Part shown: piece by piece, positions 36,016 to 44,348 of the stretch
Numbering within the stretch: the first letter of the stretch is position 1
How the letters are laid out: each line of letters starts with the position of its first letter
DNA from: Aliidiomarina minuta
Lineage (GTDB): Bacteria > Pseudomonadota > Gammaproteobacteria > Enterobacterales > Alteromonadaceae
Length of the DNA stretch: 64,000 nucleotides
Reading direction: 5' to 3'
Assembly (NCBI RefSeq): GCF_003987145.1
Contig: NZ_PIPL01000001.1
Coordinates: forward strand, 1,178,001-1,242,000
Translations under genes and position numbers: made by a program
Notes under the pieces: model-generated
Databases searched by the model: none
What the model was told of the DNA's origin: nothing
The model's input: the letters and a program-made list of their open reading frames with translations, nothing else

Positions 36016-36729
36016 ATGGCGGAACAACAGGTTGTTTTTAGTGCAAAGGGATTAACCAAGGTTTACACCATGGGCGAGGTGGAAATTCATGCTTTGCGGG
36101 GTGTGGATCTTGAACTTTACCGCGGTGAACTGGTGGTTCTGCTTGGGGCGTCTGGTTCTGGCAAGTCGACCCTGCTTAATATTCTCGGCGGCCTTGATGC
36201 CCCCACCGGGGGCGATGTGCGCTATGGCGAGCAACACCTTACCGGCGTCAGTGATCGCCAACTTACCTTATTCCGACGCGAGCATGTCGGCTTCGTATTC
36301 CAGTTTTATAATCTGATCCCCAGCCTCACTGCCCGCGAAAACGTGGCAATAGTGACCGAAATCGCAAAAAGTCCAATGACCCCGGAAGAAGCGCTCGACC
36401 TGGTTGGCCTCAAAGACCGTATGGACCACTTCCCTGCTCAGCTTTCAGGCGGTGAGCAGCAGCGCGTCGCTATTGCCCGCGCGGTCGCAAAAAAGCCAGC
36501 GGTGCTTATGTGCGACGAGCCGACCGGCGCACTGGACTCCAAAACCGGCATCAAAGTTCTGCAAGTACTGAAAGACATAAACCAGGAGCTTGGCACCACC
36601 ACTGCCGTCATTACCCACAACGAAATCATCGGTGAAATGGCCAACCGCGTGATCCGCCTCAGCGATGGCCGGGTTAGCGACATCCACATTAATGAGCAAA
36701 TCAAGAACCCCGAGGAACTGCACTGGTGA
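36016..36729 (+). CDS. ABC transporter ATP-binding protein (MacB/LolD type)
   Basis: 237 residues from ATG 36016; the frame is open far upstream but that part is antisense to RAYT-B. Walker A GASGSGKSTLLNIL, signature LSGGEQQRVAIARAVA, Walker B VLMCDEPTGALD, switch His VITHNEI. This subgroup drives type VII ABC systems (MacB, LolCDE, DevBCA) that act on envelope substrates. It overlaps the permease gene by 4 bp, and an HlyD-like adaptor follows: a complete export operon. Confidence 0.92.
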   Translation: MAEQQVVFSAKGLTKVYTMGEVEIHALRGVDLELYRGELVVLLGASGSGKSTLLNILGGLDAPTGGDVRYGEQHLTGVSDRQLTLFRREHVGFVFQFYNLIPSLTARENVAIVTEIAKSPMTPEEALDLVGLKDRMDHFPAQLSGGEQQRVAIARAVAKKPAVLMCDEPTGALDSKTGIKVLQVLKDINQELGTTTAVITHNEIIGEMANRVIRLSDGRVSDIHINEQIKNPEELHW

Positions 36730-39086
36730 AGCCGCTCACGCTCAAATTATGGCGCGATTTACGAACTATGGCAGGCCAGGTAGCAGCCATTGCTACGATT
36801 ATTGCCGCCGGCGTGATGGTGCTGATTATTACCGTCAGCAATCTCGACGCTATCCGTCTTTCAACCACCGCCTTTTACCAACAAAACAACTTCGCCGACA
36901 TCTTCAGCGAGGCTCGCAGAGCCCCCAACTCACTGGTCGAACGCGCGAATAATATCGACGGCGTCAGTCTGGCAGAATCGCGCATCAGCACCATGGTCCG
37001 CATTCAGGTCACAGATTTTGAAGAGCCTATACAGGGCCGTATGATTTCCCTGCCCGACGGCGAACAAAGCCAGCTCAACCGGGTTTCTATCCTGCAAGGC
37101 GAGCGCCCGCAACGTGGCCAGAATCAGCATGTAGTTATCAGCCAGCCCTTTGCCCAGGCGCATAATCTGCAACCCGGCGACCGTATTGAAGCAATCATGA
37201 ATGGCCAGCTTGAACGGCTCACCATTACCGGTATCGGCCTGTCTCCGGAGTTTATTTACCAGCTCGGTCCCGCTGACTTATTACCCGATTACAGTCGCTT
37301 CGGAATTTTCTGGATGAACCGTGAGGCCATGGCTTCAGCCTTCGACATGACCGGGGCTTTCAATAGCATTAGTGTCAGCCTGCAAAGTGGCGCTGCCCAG
37401 GAACCTGTCATTGAACAACTGGACCAGCTACTGGAACCTTACGGCAGCCGCGGCGCCTACCACCGCAGTGAACAAATCTCCCATCAGTTTATCGAACAGG
37501 AAATTGAACAACTCGAAGTCATGGCCATCCTGCTGCCGGTGATATTCCTAGGCGTTGCGGCCTTCCTGCTCAATGTTTTAATGACCCGGATTATCCGCAG
37601 CCAGCGCCAGCCAATTGCCATTTTAAAAGCCTTTGGTTATCACAATCACGAAATCGTCAGGCACTTTTTGTCGCTCACTTTCGTTATTATTATCCTGGGT
37701 GTCCTTGTGGGGGCTGTGGTCGGAACCTGGGTCGCCGAGCCGGTCGCTGCAATATACGCTGAATACTTCCGCTTCCCCGAGTTTCGCTTTCAAACTCAGC
37801 CAGCCAGTATTGTACTGGCCGCGGCCATTGCTCTGGCCGCTGGCTTTATCGCCACGCTCCGTGCGGTATACAAAGCCGCCAAACGGGCACCGGCGGAAGC
37901 CATGCGCCCGCCAGTCCCGTTGAGTTTCAAAAAGAGCTGGCTCGACACACCGCTGTTTCGCCAGCGCTTTAGTCAGCCGGTACGTATTATCATACGTAAT
38001 CTGATGCGCCAGCCACTGCGCGCCATACTTTCCGTATTCGGTATTGCCCTCTCTGGCGGTTTATTGCTGCTTGGCAGCTACATGTTCACCGCTATGGATC
38101 ATATGCTGGACATCCAGTATCGCCACTTGCTGCGCATGAACCTGGAAGTCCACTTCATCGAACCCACTAATGAAACCGAACTCAGCACGCTGCGAGCGCA
38201 ACCCGGAGTACGTTATGCCGAAGGCTTTCGTCAGGTTCCGATTCGAATTACCCACTCACGGCAGCAGTACCGCACCAGTCTGTTGGGTTTTGAAGCCAAC
38301 TCGCACCTGCGTCAATTAAATGACGACCCAACACGCCAGCCCGAGCTTCCTACCGAAGGCATACTCATCACCGACTATCTCGCGGATTATCTTGGCGTAA
38401 AACCAGGCGATAACGTAACCGTCGAGGTATTGTCCGACACCCCCCGCACTCTGGATATCACCGTAGCAGATATCGTCAGCGAGCCCCTCGGACTTGGTGC
38501 TTATATGGAACGGCGTGCACTAAATCGGCTTCTACGCGAAGGGCCCTCGATTAACGGCGCCTGGATAATACACGACCAACAGGAGCAAGAGCTGTTATTC
38601 AGCCGCCTGCGGGATATGCCGCAAATTGTCTCCATTGGCCAAATAAGTGATGCAGAGCGGGAAATTCGTGAATACCTCGACGACACTATACTGGTCACCA
38701 TGGCGGTCCTGCTGCTACTGGCCGGTTCTATTACCTTTGCGGTGGTTTATAACAACGCCCGTATTATATTCGCAGAACGGGAACGGGAGCTTGCCACACT
38801 TCGTGTGCTTGGGCTGACTCGCGGTGAAGTCAGCGCCATCCTGGTCGGTGAACTGGCAATTATTGTCATGCTCTCGATTCCGCTGGCCTGGCTCATTGGC
38901 ACCGGTTTTTCGTGGTCACTGGTCACCGGCATGAGCACCGACCTATTTCGGGTACCTTTTGTCATGGACCGCTTTATGTACGCTTTTTCGGCCGTAGGAG
39001 TGCTGCTTGCAGCCTCACTATCCATTATTCTTATTCTTCGGCGTCTATTCCGGTTGGACATGATGTCGTCTTTAAAAACAGAGTAA
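36726..39086 (+). CDS. ABC transporter permease with two FtsX domains
   Basis: 786 residues, GTG start inside GTGA overlapping the previous stop. N-terminal helix (AGQVAAIATIIAAGVMVLII), a large periplasmic domain to about 250, three helices (about 265-385: LPVIFLGVAAFLLNVLMTRI; VIIILGVLVGAVVGTWV; ASIVLAAAIALAAGF), then a second similar half from about 425 (GIALSGGLLLLGSYMF) with three helices near the end. The duplicated FtsX arrangement is like that of large MacB/LolC-related permeases. Substrate unknown; with an adaptor, export of a lipid, peptide or drug is plausible. Confidence 0.9.
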   Translation: MKPLTLKLWRDLRTMAGQVAAIATIIAAGVMVLIITVSNLDAIRLSTTAFYQQNNFADIFSEARRAPNSLVERANNIDGVSLAESRISTMVRIQVTDFEEPIQGRMISLPDGEQSQLNRVSILQGERPQRGQNQHVVISQPFAQAHNLQPGDRIEAIMNGQLERLTITGIGLSPEFIYQLGPADLLPDYSRFGIFWMNREAMASAFDMTGAFNSISVSLQSGAAQEPVIEQLDQLLEPYGSRGAYHRSEQISHQFIEQEIEQLEVMAILLPVIFLGVAAFLLNVLMTRIIRSQRQPIAILKAFGYHNHEIVRHFLSLTFVIIILGVLVGAVVGTWVAEPVAAIYAEYFRFPEFRFQTQPASIVLAAAIALAAGFIATLRAVYKAAKRAPAEAMRPPVPLSFKKSWLDTPLFRQRFSQPVRIIIRNLMRQPLRAILSVFGIALSGGLLLLGSYMFTAMDHMLDIQYRHLLRMNLEVHFIEPTNETELSTLRAQPGVRYAEGFRQVPIRITHSRQQYRTSLLGFEANSHLRQLNDDPTRQPELPTEGILITDYLADYLGVKPGDNVTVEVLSDTPRTLDITVADIVSEPLGLGAYMERRALNRLLREGPSINGAWIIHDQQEQELLFSRLRDMPQIVSIGQISDAEREIREYLDDTILVTMAVLLLLAGSITFAVVYNNARIIFAERERELATLRVLGLTRGEVSAILVGELAIIVMLSIPLAWLIGTGFSWSLVTGMSTDLFRVPFVMDRFMYAFSAVGVLLAASLSIILILRRLFRLDMMSSLKTE

Positions 39087-39092
39087 CTGATT

Positions 39093-40277
39093 ATGAAACT
39101 TGCAACTAAGCCCCTTATATTCAGCGTCATAGGTGTGGCGCTTCTCATACTTATCGTCTGGGCGCTAAGACCGGGCCCGATCCAGGTAAGCACGGCCGTG
39201 GCCGAACAAGGCCATTTTGCTGAATATGTCGAGGAAGAGGCCCGTACGCGACTGCGTAATACCTATAATATTTCAGCACCTATTCAGGGCTACCTGCAAC
39301 GCGTCGAGCTCGAACCCGGTGACAGCGTCGAAGCCGGTGAGACCTTATTTGCACTCGAAACCACCCCAACACCATCGCTTGATGCCCGTAGCCGCGAACA
39401 GGCCCGCGAAACTCTCGCCGCCGCGCGTTCACGTCGCAACGCAGCTCAGGCCGTTTGGGAGAATCAGGTCGCGGAACATGAATTTGCACAGCGCGAATTC
39501 GCCCGTATTGAAAATCTGCACGGACAAGCGCTGGTTTCACAAACCGAGCTGGAGCGAGCGGCGAATACTCTGGCCCGGGCCCACGCTAATGAACGCGCTG
39601 CAAAGGCTTCTCTGGAGTCGGCCAGTTACGAAGTTGATAATGCCCGGGCGGTGCTGGAAATAACCGAAGGCACTCGCACCGAAAGTCAGCTACCCGTAGT
39701 TTCCCCTATTGAAGGGGTCGTACTGCAACTGCACCGTTGTTGCGAAGGCGTCGTTGCACCCGGTCAGGAAATCATGCAACTGGGCAATCTTGACGAACTG
39801 GAAGTCAGAGTAGATGTACTCTCCGCTGATGCGGTACGAATTACCCCAGGCATGAAAGTTGAGTTCGAGCGCTGGGGCGGCGAAGGCGCTTTATACGGGC
39901 AAGTACGCCGGGTTGAACCCGCAGGCTACACCCGTTATTCAGCATTGGGCATCGAGGAGCAACGGGTGCCTGTCTATGTCGAATTCACTTCAGAGCGGGA
40001 CAAGTGGCAGCAGCTCGGCTACGGCTACCGGCTAGAGAGCATTATCACCTTGTGGGAAAGTGACGATGTCATACATATCCCCGTCAACGCCCTCTTTCGT
40101 GAGGATGACACCTGGCATGTATTCGTTGTCGAAAACGGCCGCGCTCGTTTACAGGCGGTTGAAACAGGACGTCGCAGCGGGATCCGCCAACAAATAACCA
40201 GCGGTCTTCAGGGTGGGCAACGAGTCATCACCCACCCGCCATCCGACCTAAGCCACAACCAACGCGTCCAGTGGTGA
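39093..40277 (+). CDS. HlyD-family periplasmic adaptor
   Basis: 394 residues. One N-terminal membrane anchor (FSVIGVALLILIVWAL), lipoyl half-motifs (ISAPIQGYLQRVELEPGDSV; SPIEGVVLQLHRCCEGVVAP), a coiled-coil hairpin between them at about 90-185 (rich in Ala/Arg/Glu), and a beta-barrel domain. It bridges the inner-membrane ABC permease and an outer-membrane channel such as TolC, which is not encoded here. A Cys-Cys pair sits in the second lipoyl half, which is unusual. Followed at once by palindrome B copy 4. Confidence 0.88.
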   Translation: MKLATKPLIFSVIGVALLILIVWALRPGPIQVSTAVAEQGHFAEYVEEEARTRLRNTYNISAPIQGYLQRVELEPGDSVEAGETLFALETTPTPSLDARSREQARETLAAARSRRNAAQAVWENQVAEHEFAQREFARIENLHGQALVSQTELERAANTLARAHANERAAKASLESASYEVDNARAVLEITEGTRTESQLPVVSPIEGVVLQLHRCCEGVVAPGQEIMQLGNLDELEVRVDVLSADAVRITPGMKVEFERWGGEGALYGQVRRVEPAGYTRYSALGIEEQRVPVYVEFTSERDKWQQLGYGYRLESIITLWESDDVIHIPVNALFREDDTWHVFVVENGRARLQAVETGRRSGIRQQITSGLQGGQRVITHPPSDLSHNQRVQW

Positions 40278-40279
40278 AT

Positions 40280-40343
40280 AAAACGGGGTCAGAGCTAAAA
40301 TTCACCACTTTGCGGTGGTGAATTTTAGCTCTGACCCCGTTTT
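40280..40343. repeat. Palindrome B, full copy 4 (bidirectional terminator)
   Basis: Arms AAAACGGGGTCAGAGC... and their complement, with loop TTTGCG, between the adaptor stop (40277) and the convergent rimI stop (40351). Flanking A and T runs make it a likely two-way terminator. Confidence 0.93.
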
Positions 40344-40350
40344 TCTCCGC

Positions 40351-40806
40351 TTATCCCAGTCGCATGACGACGGCGGTTTCTTTCAGGTTGGCTGGGGGTA
40401 TTGGCGGGTAGTAGGCGGGCCGGCGACCGATATCGCGGAAACCCGCTTTACGATATAAGGCGATAGCGGCGGCATTGCCCTCCCGGACTTCCAGAAACAC
40501 AGAGGCCTTAATCTCAGCTTTTTCATCCGACACATAGTCAATAATATCGCGTAGCAACAAAGCGCCCAGGCCCTTACCCTGCTGGGATGGGTGCACTGCT
40601 ACATTCATTAGTGTCAACTCACCCGCCACTTCACGGCAGATACTGAATCCCTGAGCGACGCCATCCAGCCATAAACCACGCAAGCGGTAGCCGCGACCGC
40701 TACAGCTTAAGAAAGCCGGATTTGACCAGGGGGCGCCGTGAGCAGCGCACTCAATCTGATAAAACACAGGGTCATCAATACAAAAAGGAGCTATCAGGAC
40801 AGCCAT
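40351..40806 (-). CDS. rimI: Ribosomal protein S18 alanine N-acetyltransferase
   Basis: 151 residues, GNAT fold. VNVAVHP..QGKGLGALLL-type acetyl-CoA motif (MNVAVHPSQQGKGLGALLLR) and VREGNAAAIALYRKAGFRDI are typical of RimI, which acetylates the N-terminus of S18. It overlaps the holD stop by 13 bp, the standard holD-rimI pairing of gammaproteobacteria. Confidence 0.92.
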   Translation of the reverse strand: MAVLIAPFCIDDPVFYQIECAAHGAPWSNPAFLSCSGRGYRLRGLWLDGVAQGFSICREVAGELTLMNVAVHPSQQGKGLGALLLRDIIDYVSDEKAEIKASVFLEVREGNAAAIALYRKAGFRDIGRRPAYYPPIPPANLKETAVVMRLG

Positions 40807-41159
40807 GAGCTTAGCTGCTGCCAGAGTTGGCGCTTTTGTTCAGGGGTAAGCGGATGTTCCGTATAAGGCTGGCCATCTACGTAGGCCTCAGCGCTCGAGG
40901 GGCCGTTTATCTCGACTGGTTTCTCGGCAGCCTGAACAGCTAAATCCTGTAACCAACCCAAACCAGTAACAGGCAACCTATGGTCAAAACGAAATACCCA
41001 GGGCCCCAGGCGGTAAAACGCATAAGTTACAGGCTCGGCCTCAGGCGCAGGCTCAACCGCCGCTGGCCCCTCAGCCACCTTAAACTTCCATAAAGGAATG
41101 CCAATTTCCTGCAGGCAATCGAGTTGTCGTTTTGTCCACTGCGCCATCGCCGGGTCCAT
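40794..41159 (-). CDS. holD: DNA polymerase III psi subunit
   Basis: 121 residues. The short N-terminal segment AQWTKRQLDCLQEIGIPLWK matches HolD, which links the clamp loader to SSB through the chi subunit; the remainder diverges quickly, as is usual in this family. A Pro/Glu/Ala-rich insert (PAAVEPAPEAEPV) lies at about 31-44. Assignment is strengthened by the overlap with rimI. Confidence 0.8.
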   Translation of the reverse strand: MDPAMAQWTKRQLDCLQEIGIPLWKFKVAEGPAAVEPAPEAEPVTYAFYRLGPWVFRFDHRLPVTGLGWLQDLAVQAAEKPVEINGPSSAEAYVDGQPYTEHPLTPEQKRQLWQQLSSWLS

Positions 41160-41230
41160 TTCTGAATTTATAAAGATAATAAGCTAGGCACGTATTATTC
41201 ACGCTGGGCGTGTGAGACACAAGGTGAAAA

Positions 41231-41254
41231 GTGGTGAATTTTAGCCCTGACCCC
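41231..41254. repeat. Palindrome B half-copy
   Basis: GTGGTGAATTTTAGCCCTGA followed by CCCC is one arm of palindrome B without its partner, in the 198-bp gap upstream of the first lipoprotein gene. The AGCCC variant matches the second subfamily at 49293. Confidence 0.85.
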
Positions 41255-41357
41255 GTGGGTTTGTTAATTTTGCGTATAGTGTTTGGCGTTGTGGTTAGGA
41301 GTCACTATCTTTATGAAAAAGGCTATTAGACAACTTTGCTGATTATCAGGAGGGAAT

Positions 41358-41879
41358 ATGAAAACCTCATTCTATGCAGGCGCGCTACTGGCCGCCGCTT
41401 TTACTGTAACAGCATGTGGTCCGCCAGACCAAGAGGACCCTGCCGATCCTACACCCGAGCAGCAGCCACGTGAAGCTTTTCGCGGTGACTCTGAACCTAC
41501 CGATCTCACCGACGCAGAGCGACGCTCTCAGGAGGGAACCTACCCACGCGCGGAAGAAGGCATGCCTGGTGAGAGAGAACACCAACAGCTTTACGAAGAT
41601 ATTACGCGATATGAACACCGCACCCAGGCAGACAATCCGGCCCAGTGTGAAGTAATGGCACTGGGTTTTAATCCAGCAGGCGGCCCGGAACGGTATATCG
41701 TTTACTCCACCCGGGACATGGACAACGAGGAGCGCTACCAGTTACAAGCAAACCTGGATCGCTACAATCAGGCAGAACGTAATATGTGGAGCGACCAGCA
41801 GGCAACTAACGAGGCGCAGCGCACCGAGCGACCCGAAGTGCGCTTAGAAGACGGTCACTGTGTTGCTTATCATGGTTAA
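41358..41879 (+). CDS. CGGP-family lipoprotein, paralogue 1 (two cysteines lost)
   Basis: 173 residues; lipobox VTAC (Cys20), acidic Pro/Glu-rich linker, then a C-terminal domain with AQCEVMALGFNPAGGPERYI, VYSTRDMDNEERYQL and ending DGHCVAYHG. Related to the genes at 41904, 46863 and 47406. The other three have four domain cysteines; this one keeps only the first (Cys97) and fourth (Cys168). Ala107 replaces the Cys of the CGGP motif and the third Cys is missing. AGGAGGG precedes the start. Tandem with paralogue 2 (24-bp gap). Function unknown. Confidence 0.8.
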   Translation: MKTSFYAGALLAAAFTVTACGPPDQEDPADPTPEQQPREAFRGDSEPTDLTDAERRSQEGTYPRAEEGMPGEREHQQLYEDITRYEHRTQADNPAQCEVMALGFNPAGGPERYIVYSTRDMDNEERYQLQANLDRYNQAERNMWSDQQATNEAQRTERPEVRLEDGHCVAYHG

Positions 41880-41903
41880 CTAATTCAACGCGAGGGAGAA
41901 CAT

Positions 41904-42440
41904 ATGAAGACTTCACTCAGTCTGGTATCCATAGTCGCGGCACTCACCCTCGCAGGATGCAGCCCCGTAGATGAGGATACCGCAACAGCTCCGGTTAAAG
42001 ACCCCGAGCCCAATGATCACCATCGGTCCGACCGGACTGCCGAGCAAATTGCCGAGGGCGGTACCTTTGATCAGGCAGAGGAGATACGGCGCGAGCAGGA
42101 AGATTACGGGCACTTGCCTGACGAAATCGCCTACTATGTGCGTCAGGATGCTGCCGACAATGAAGATCAGTGTGAAATCATTGCAGTGGGGCATTCACCC
42201 TGCGGAGGTCCGGAATCCTACGTCGTATTTTCTACACGCGATATAAGTGACGACGAGCTGCGACAACTACGTGACAATGTGGAGCGCTTTAACCGCGCGG
42301 AACAGGACAGACAAGCAGATGAAGAAACAGCCGGCACCTGTGAAGTAGCCGTAGAGCCCCAGGCTCGCTTTCGCGATGGCCGTTGTGTCCCCCACTCAGA
42401 AAAACGCACAGTGATGGACGGGGAAGATCAAATCGATTAA
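41904..42440 (+). CDS. CGGP-family lipoprotein, paralogue 2
   Basis: 178 residues; lipobox LAGC (Cys19), acidic linker, then DQCEIIAVGHSPCGGPESYV, VFSTRDISDDELRQLRDNVE and GTCEVAVEPQARFRDGRCVP. Four domain cysteines: 90, 100, 146, 161. The CGGP..Y..YST motif resembles a pattern I know from uncharacterised bacterial secreted proteins; no function can be assigned. GAGGGAG precedes the start. Its stop lies 3 bp from the end of the convergent tRNA-Trp gene. Confidence 0.82.
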   Translation: MKTSLSLVSIVAALTLAGCSPVDEDTATAPVKDPEPNDHHRSDRTAEQIAEGGTFDQAEEIRREQEDYGHLPDEIAYYVRQDAADNEDQCEIIAVGHSPCGGPESYVVFSTRDISDDELRQLRDNVERFNRAEQDRQADEETAGTCEVAVEPQARFRDGRCVPHSEKRTVMDGEDQID

Positions 42441-42443
42441 AGC

Positions 42444-42520
42444 TGGCAGGGGTGGAGGGATTCGAACCCCCAACCGTCGGTTTTGGAGACCGCTGTTCTA
42501 CCAATTGGAACTACACCCCT
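42444..42520 (-). tRNA. tRNA-Trp (anticodon CCA)
   Basis: The minus strand gives AGGGGTGTAGTTCCAATTGG, then an anticodon stem-loop GGTCTCCAAAACC with anticodon CCA, a T arm GGGGGTTCGAATCCCT, and an acceptor strand CACCCCT with G73 and encoded CCA. The acceptor 5' AGGGGTG pairs with CACCCCT. 77 nt. The single tryptophan tRNA gene is commonly isolated, as here. Confidence 0.97.
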
Positions 42521-42537
42521 GCAGATTGGTGCAAGGC

Positions 42538-42565
42538 ATTATACTGGGCGACAAAGCGCTGACAA
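42538..42565 (-). promoter_or_regulatory. tRNA-Trp promoter
   Basis: Minus strand: -35 TTGTCA (42560-42565) and perfect -10 TATAAT (42538-42543) with 16-bp spacing, about 18 bp upstream of the mature tRNA end. Confidence 0.75.
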
Positions 42566-42672
42566 GTGTTTTATATCAACTAGCTAAACATCTGCTGCTT
42601 TATTATGCATAATATTGTTTTTGTTATGCTAAGTTATAGCAAAACCATGCAGCAAAGCAGGAGTTCCGTACC

Positions 42673-43437
42673 ATGAACATCAAGATTCTAGGTTGTAGCG
42701 GCGGGCTAACGGGGGCTGCAACAGCAGGTGCTTCCTCGGGTTCTACCTGCATCCAGGTCAGCGAGAGCATTATTATTGACGCCGGTTCAGGTCTTAATCG
42801 TTTATCGCTCGAACAAATGCGCAACATTGAACATGTGGTGTTAACCCACGCACATATGGACCATATCTGCGCGCTACCGATGTTTCTGGGCAATCTTTTT
42901 GACCATATCGACCACCCTGTTACCATACACGCGCTGCCGGAAACTATTGAAGTGCTCAAAGACTGTATTTTCAATTCGCAGATCTGGCCGGACTTAACCC
43001 AGTTACCCTCAGCAGAGAAGCCGTTAATGCAGTTTCATACCGTGCAACCCTGGCGCGCTTTCACACTCGACGACATTGAATTCACGCCATTTTTTGTCGA
43101 GCACTCAGTACCTACGGTAGGTTACAGTCTGCGCCACCAACAGGAACACTTTGTATTCGCCGCCGACACCACTGCCAGTGAAGTATTGAATGACGAGCTG
43201 AACCGCCTCGGTAATATCGACACCCTGATGATCGAATGCTCCTTCCCCAACAGCAAAGCAGAAATAGCGCTGATGTCCCGACACATGACACCACGTATGG
43301 TGGAGCTAACCTTAGAAAGCCTGGCTGCACAGCCCCACAAGATCTGGATAACTCACTTAAAACCCAGCTACGAGCAACAAATACGACACGACATCCGCGC
43401 CAACCCCGACTACCACCATTGGCAGGTGCTGCGCTAA
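42673..43437 (+). CDS. Metallo-beta-lactamase-fold phosphodiesterase (class II cyclic-nucleotide PDE-like)
   Basis: 254 residues. Metal motif LTHAHMDHICALPMFLGN (His59, His61, Asp63, His64), a second-shell FVEHSVPTVGYSL (His), FAADTTASEVL (Asp) and ITHLKPSYE (His) at the expected places of the fold. The N-terminal ILGCSGGLTG..ASSGSTCIQV and the MDH..ALPMFLGNLFD pattern suggest class II 3',5'-cAMP phosphodiesterases; another MBL hydrolase activity is possible. AGGAG lies nine bases before ATG. Cytoplasmic, no signal. Confidence 0.75.
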   Translation: MNIKILGCSGGLTGAATAGASSGSTCIQVSESIIIDAGSGLNRLSLEQMRNIEHVVLTHAHMDHICALPMFLGNLFDHIDHPVTIHALPETIEVLKDCIFNSQIWPDLTQLPSAEKPLMQFHTVQPWRAFTLDDIEFTPFFVEHSVPTVGYSLRHQQEHFVFAADTTASEVLNDELNRLGNIDTLMIECSFPNSKAEIALMSRHMTPRMVELTLESLAAQPHKIWITHLKPSYEQQIRHDIRANPDYHHWQVLR

Positions 43438-43440
43438 GCT

Positions 43441-43755
43441 ACCACGGCAGGCGGAGCCTGCCCTACCGATCTGCGTGCCAAACTCCCCCCGGCAAGGTCC
43501 ATGGTAGGGCAGGCTCGGCCTGCCGATCTGCGTATCAAACTCCCCCCGGGCAGGGTCCATGGTAGGGCAGGCTCGGCCTGCCGATCTGCGTGCCAAACTC
43601 CCCGGGCAGGGCCCACGGTAGGGCAGGCTCCGCCTGCCGATCTGCGTACCAAACTCCCCGGGCAGGGTCCATGGTAGGGCAGGCTCGGCCTGCCGATCTG
43701 CGTGCCAAACTCCCCCCGGCAAGGTCCATGGTAGGGCAGGCTTGGCCTGCCGTGG
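43441..43755. repeat. REP array A4 (six palindromes, 56-60 bp period)
   Basis: One inverted copy (CGGCAGGCGGAGCCTGCC at 43445) and five forward copies of GTAGGGCAGGCTCGGCCTGC starting at 43504, 43562, 43618, 43674 and 43731, separated by near-identical spacers (GATCTGCGTGCCAAACTCCC). The core belongs to the REP-A family of arrays A1-A3. It lies between convergent genes. Confidence 0.93.
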
Positions 43756-43774
43756 AAACAATACGCATGCACAA

Positions 43775-43803
43775 TATAAAAAAGGCCCCGAAGGGCCTTT
43801 AGA
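43775..43803 (-). terminator. Rho-independent terminator with UUCG-type loop
   Basis: Stem AAAGGCCC (43781-43788) / GGGCCTTT (43793-43800) with TTCG loop on the minus strand, followed by TTTTTT. It lies just after the small secreted gene and ends the protease operon. Confidence 0.88.
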
Positions 43804-43823
43804 CAAACACTATTATTGCGAAC

Positions 43824-44336
43824 TTAACGGGCTATATGCAGTTCAAACTCACGCTCTGTACGTGAAGGTCGTGCTGCACGAACAAGGTCGCTCGAACGTA
43901 GTTGCTGAACTAAAGCCAGGATATCTTCGTGTCCTGCAGTATCCAACACACCAACTCCTGTGCTCTGGTCCTGATAAACCACACTCAAACCAAATTCACG
44001 GGCAACGTCGCTAACACTTACATTGTTAGCCAGGACGGTAATCGTACGCGGAGCTTCAGATTGGTCTCCACGAGCAGCCAGAGTTTCCACTCTAAGATCA
44101 CGATGCGATACTTTCGGTAGCGCTGAGCGGTCAAAATCTCCCTGCTCCATACGTGCATTTAATGCCTGACGTACTTCAAGTGCGCGCTCACCAGCTACTG
44201 CCTCACGAGCTTGCAAGTTCTGAGTTGACGCTTCTGCCTGCTGTAAGCGTGAATCGTTTATAACCCGCTCTCCAGCCAGTGCAGAGCTACTCATCGCTAA
44301 AGCGGCTAATGCCGTCATAATCATTATTTTTTTCAT
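43824..44336 (-). CDS. Small secreted protein paired with the S8 protease
   Basis: 170 residues; signal peptide MKKIMIMTALAALAMSSSAL then a helical middle (QAEASTQNLQAREAVAGERA) and a C-terminal domain VSVSDVAREFGLSVVYQDQS..GVGVLDTAGHEDILALVQQL whose length and pattern recall the ferredoxin-like fold of subtilase propeptides and I9 inhibitors. It starts 12 bp after the protease stop and shares its terminator, so both are on one message. By analogy with the chaperone encoded downstream of the kexin-like ASP protease in Aeromonas, it may assist folding or inhibit the protease; this is inference. Confidence 0.7.
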   Translation of the reverse strand: MKKIMIMTALAALAMSSSALAGERVINDSRLQQAEASTQNLQAREAVAGERALEVRQALNARMEQGDFDRSALPKVSHRDLRVETLAARGDQSEAPRTITVLANNVSVSDVAREFGLSVVYQDQSTGVGVLDTAGHEDILALVQQLRSSDLVRAARPSRTEREFELHIAR

Positions 44337-44348
44337 GATGAACTCCTT

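Noticed and set aside
41312..41341. Nine-codon leader peptide (MKKAIRQLC) upstream of the first CGGP lipoprotein
   Set aside because: The Shine-Dalgarno is 12 bases away and there is no attenuator-like hairpin; probably chance.
41160..41357. Sigma-70 promoter using TATAGT near 41273
   Set aside because: No acceptable -35 at 15-19 bp spacing.
43434..43806. Proline/arginine-rich open frames over array A4
   Set aside because: Same artefact as in the larger arrays: periodic translation of REP palindromes on both strands.
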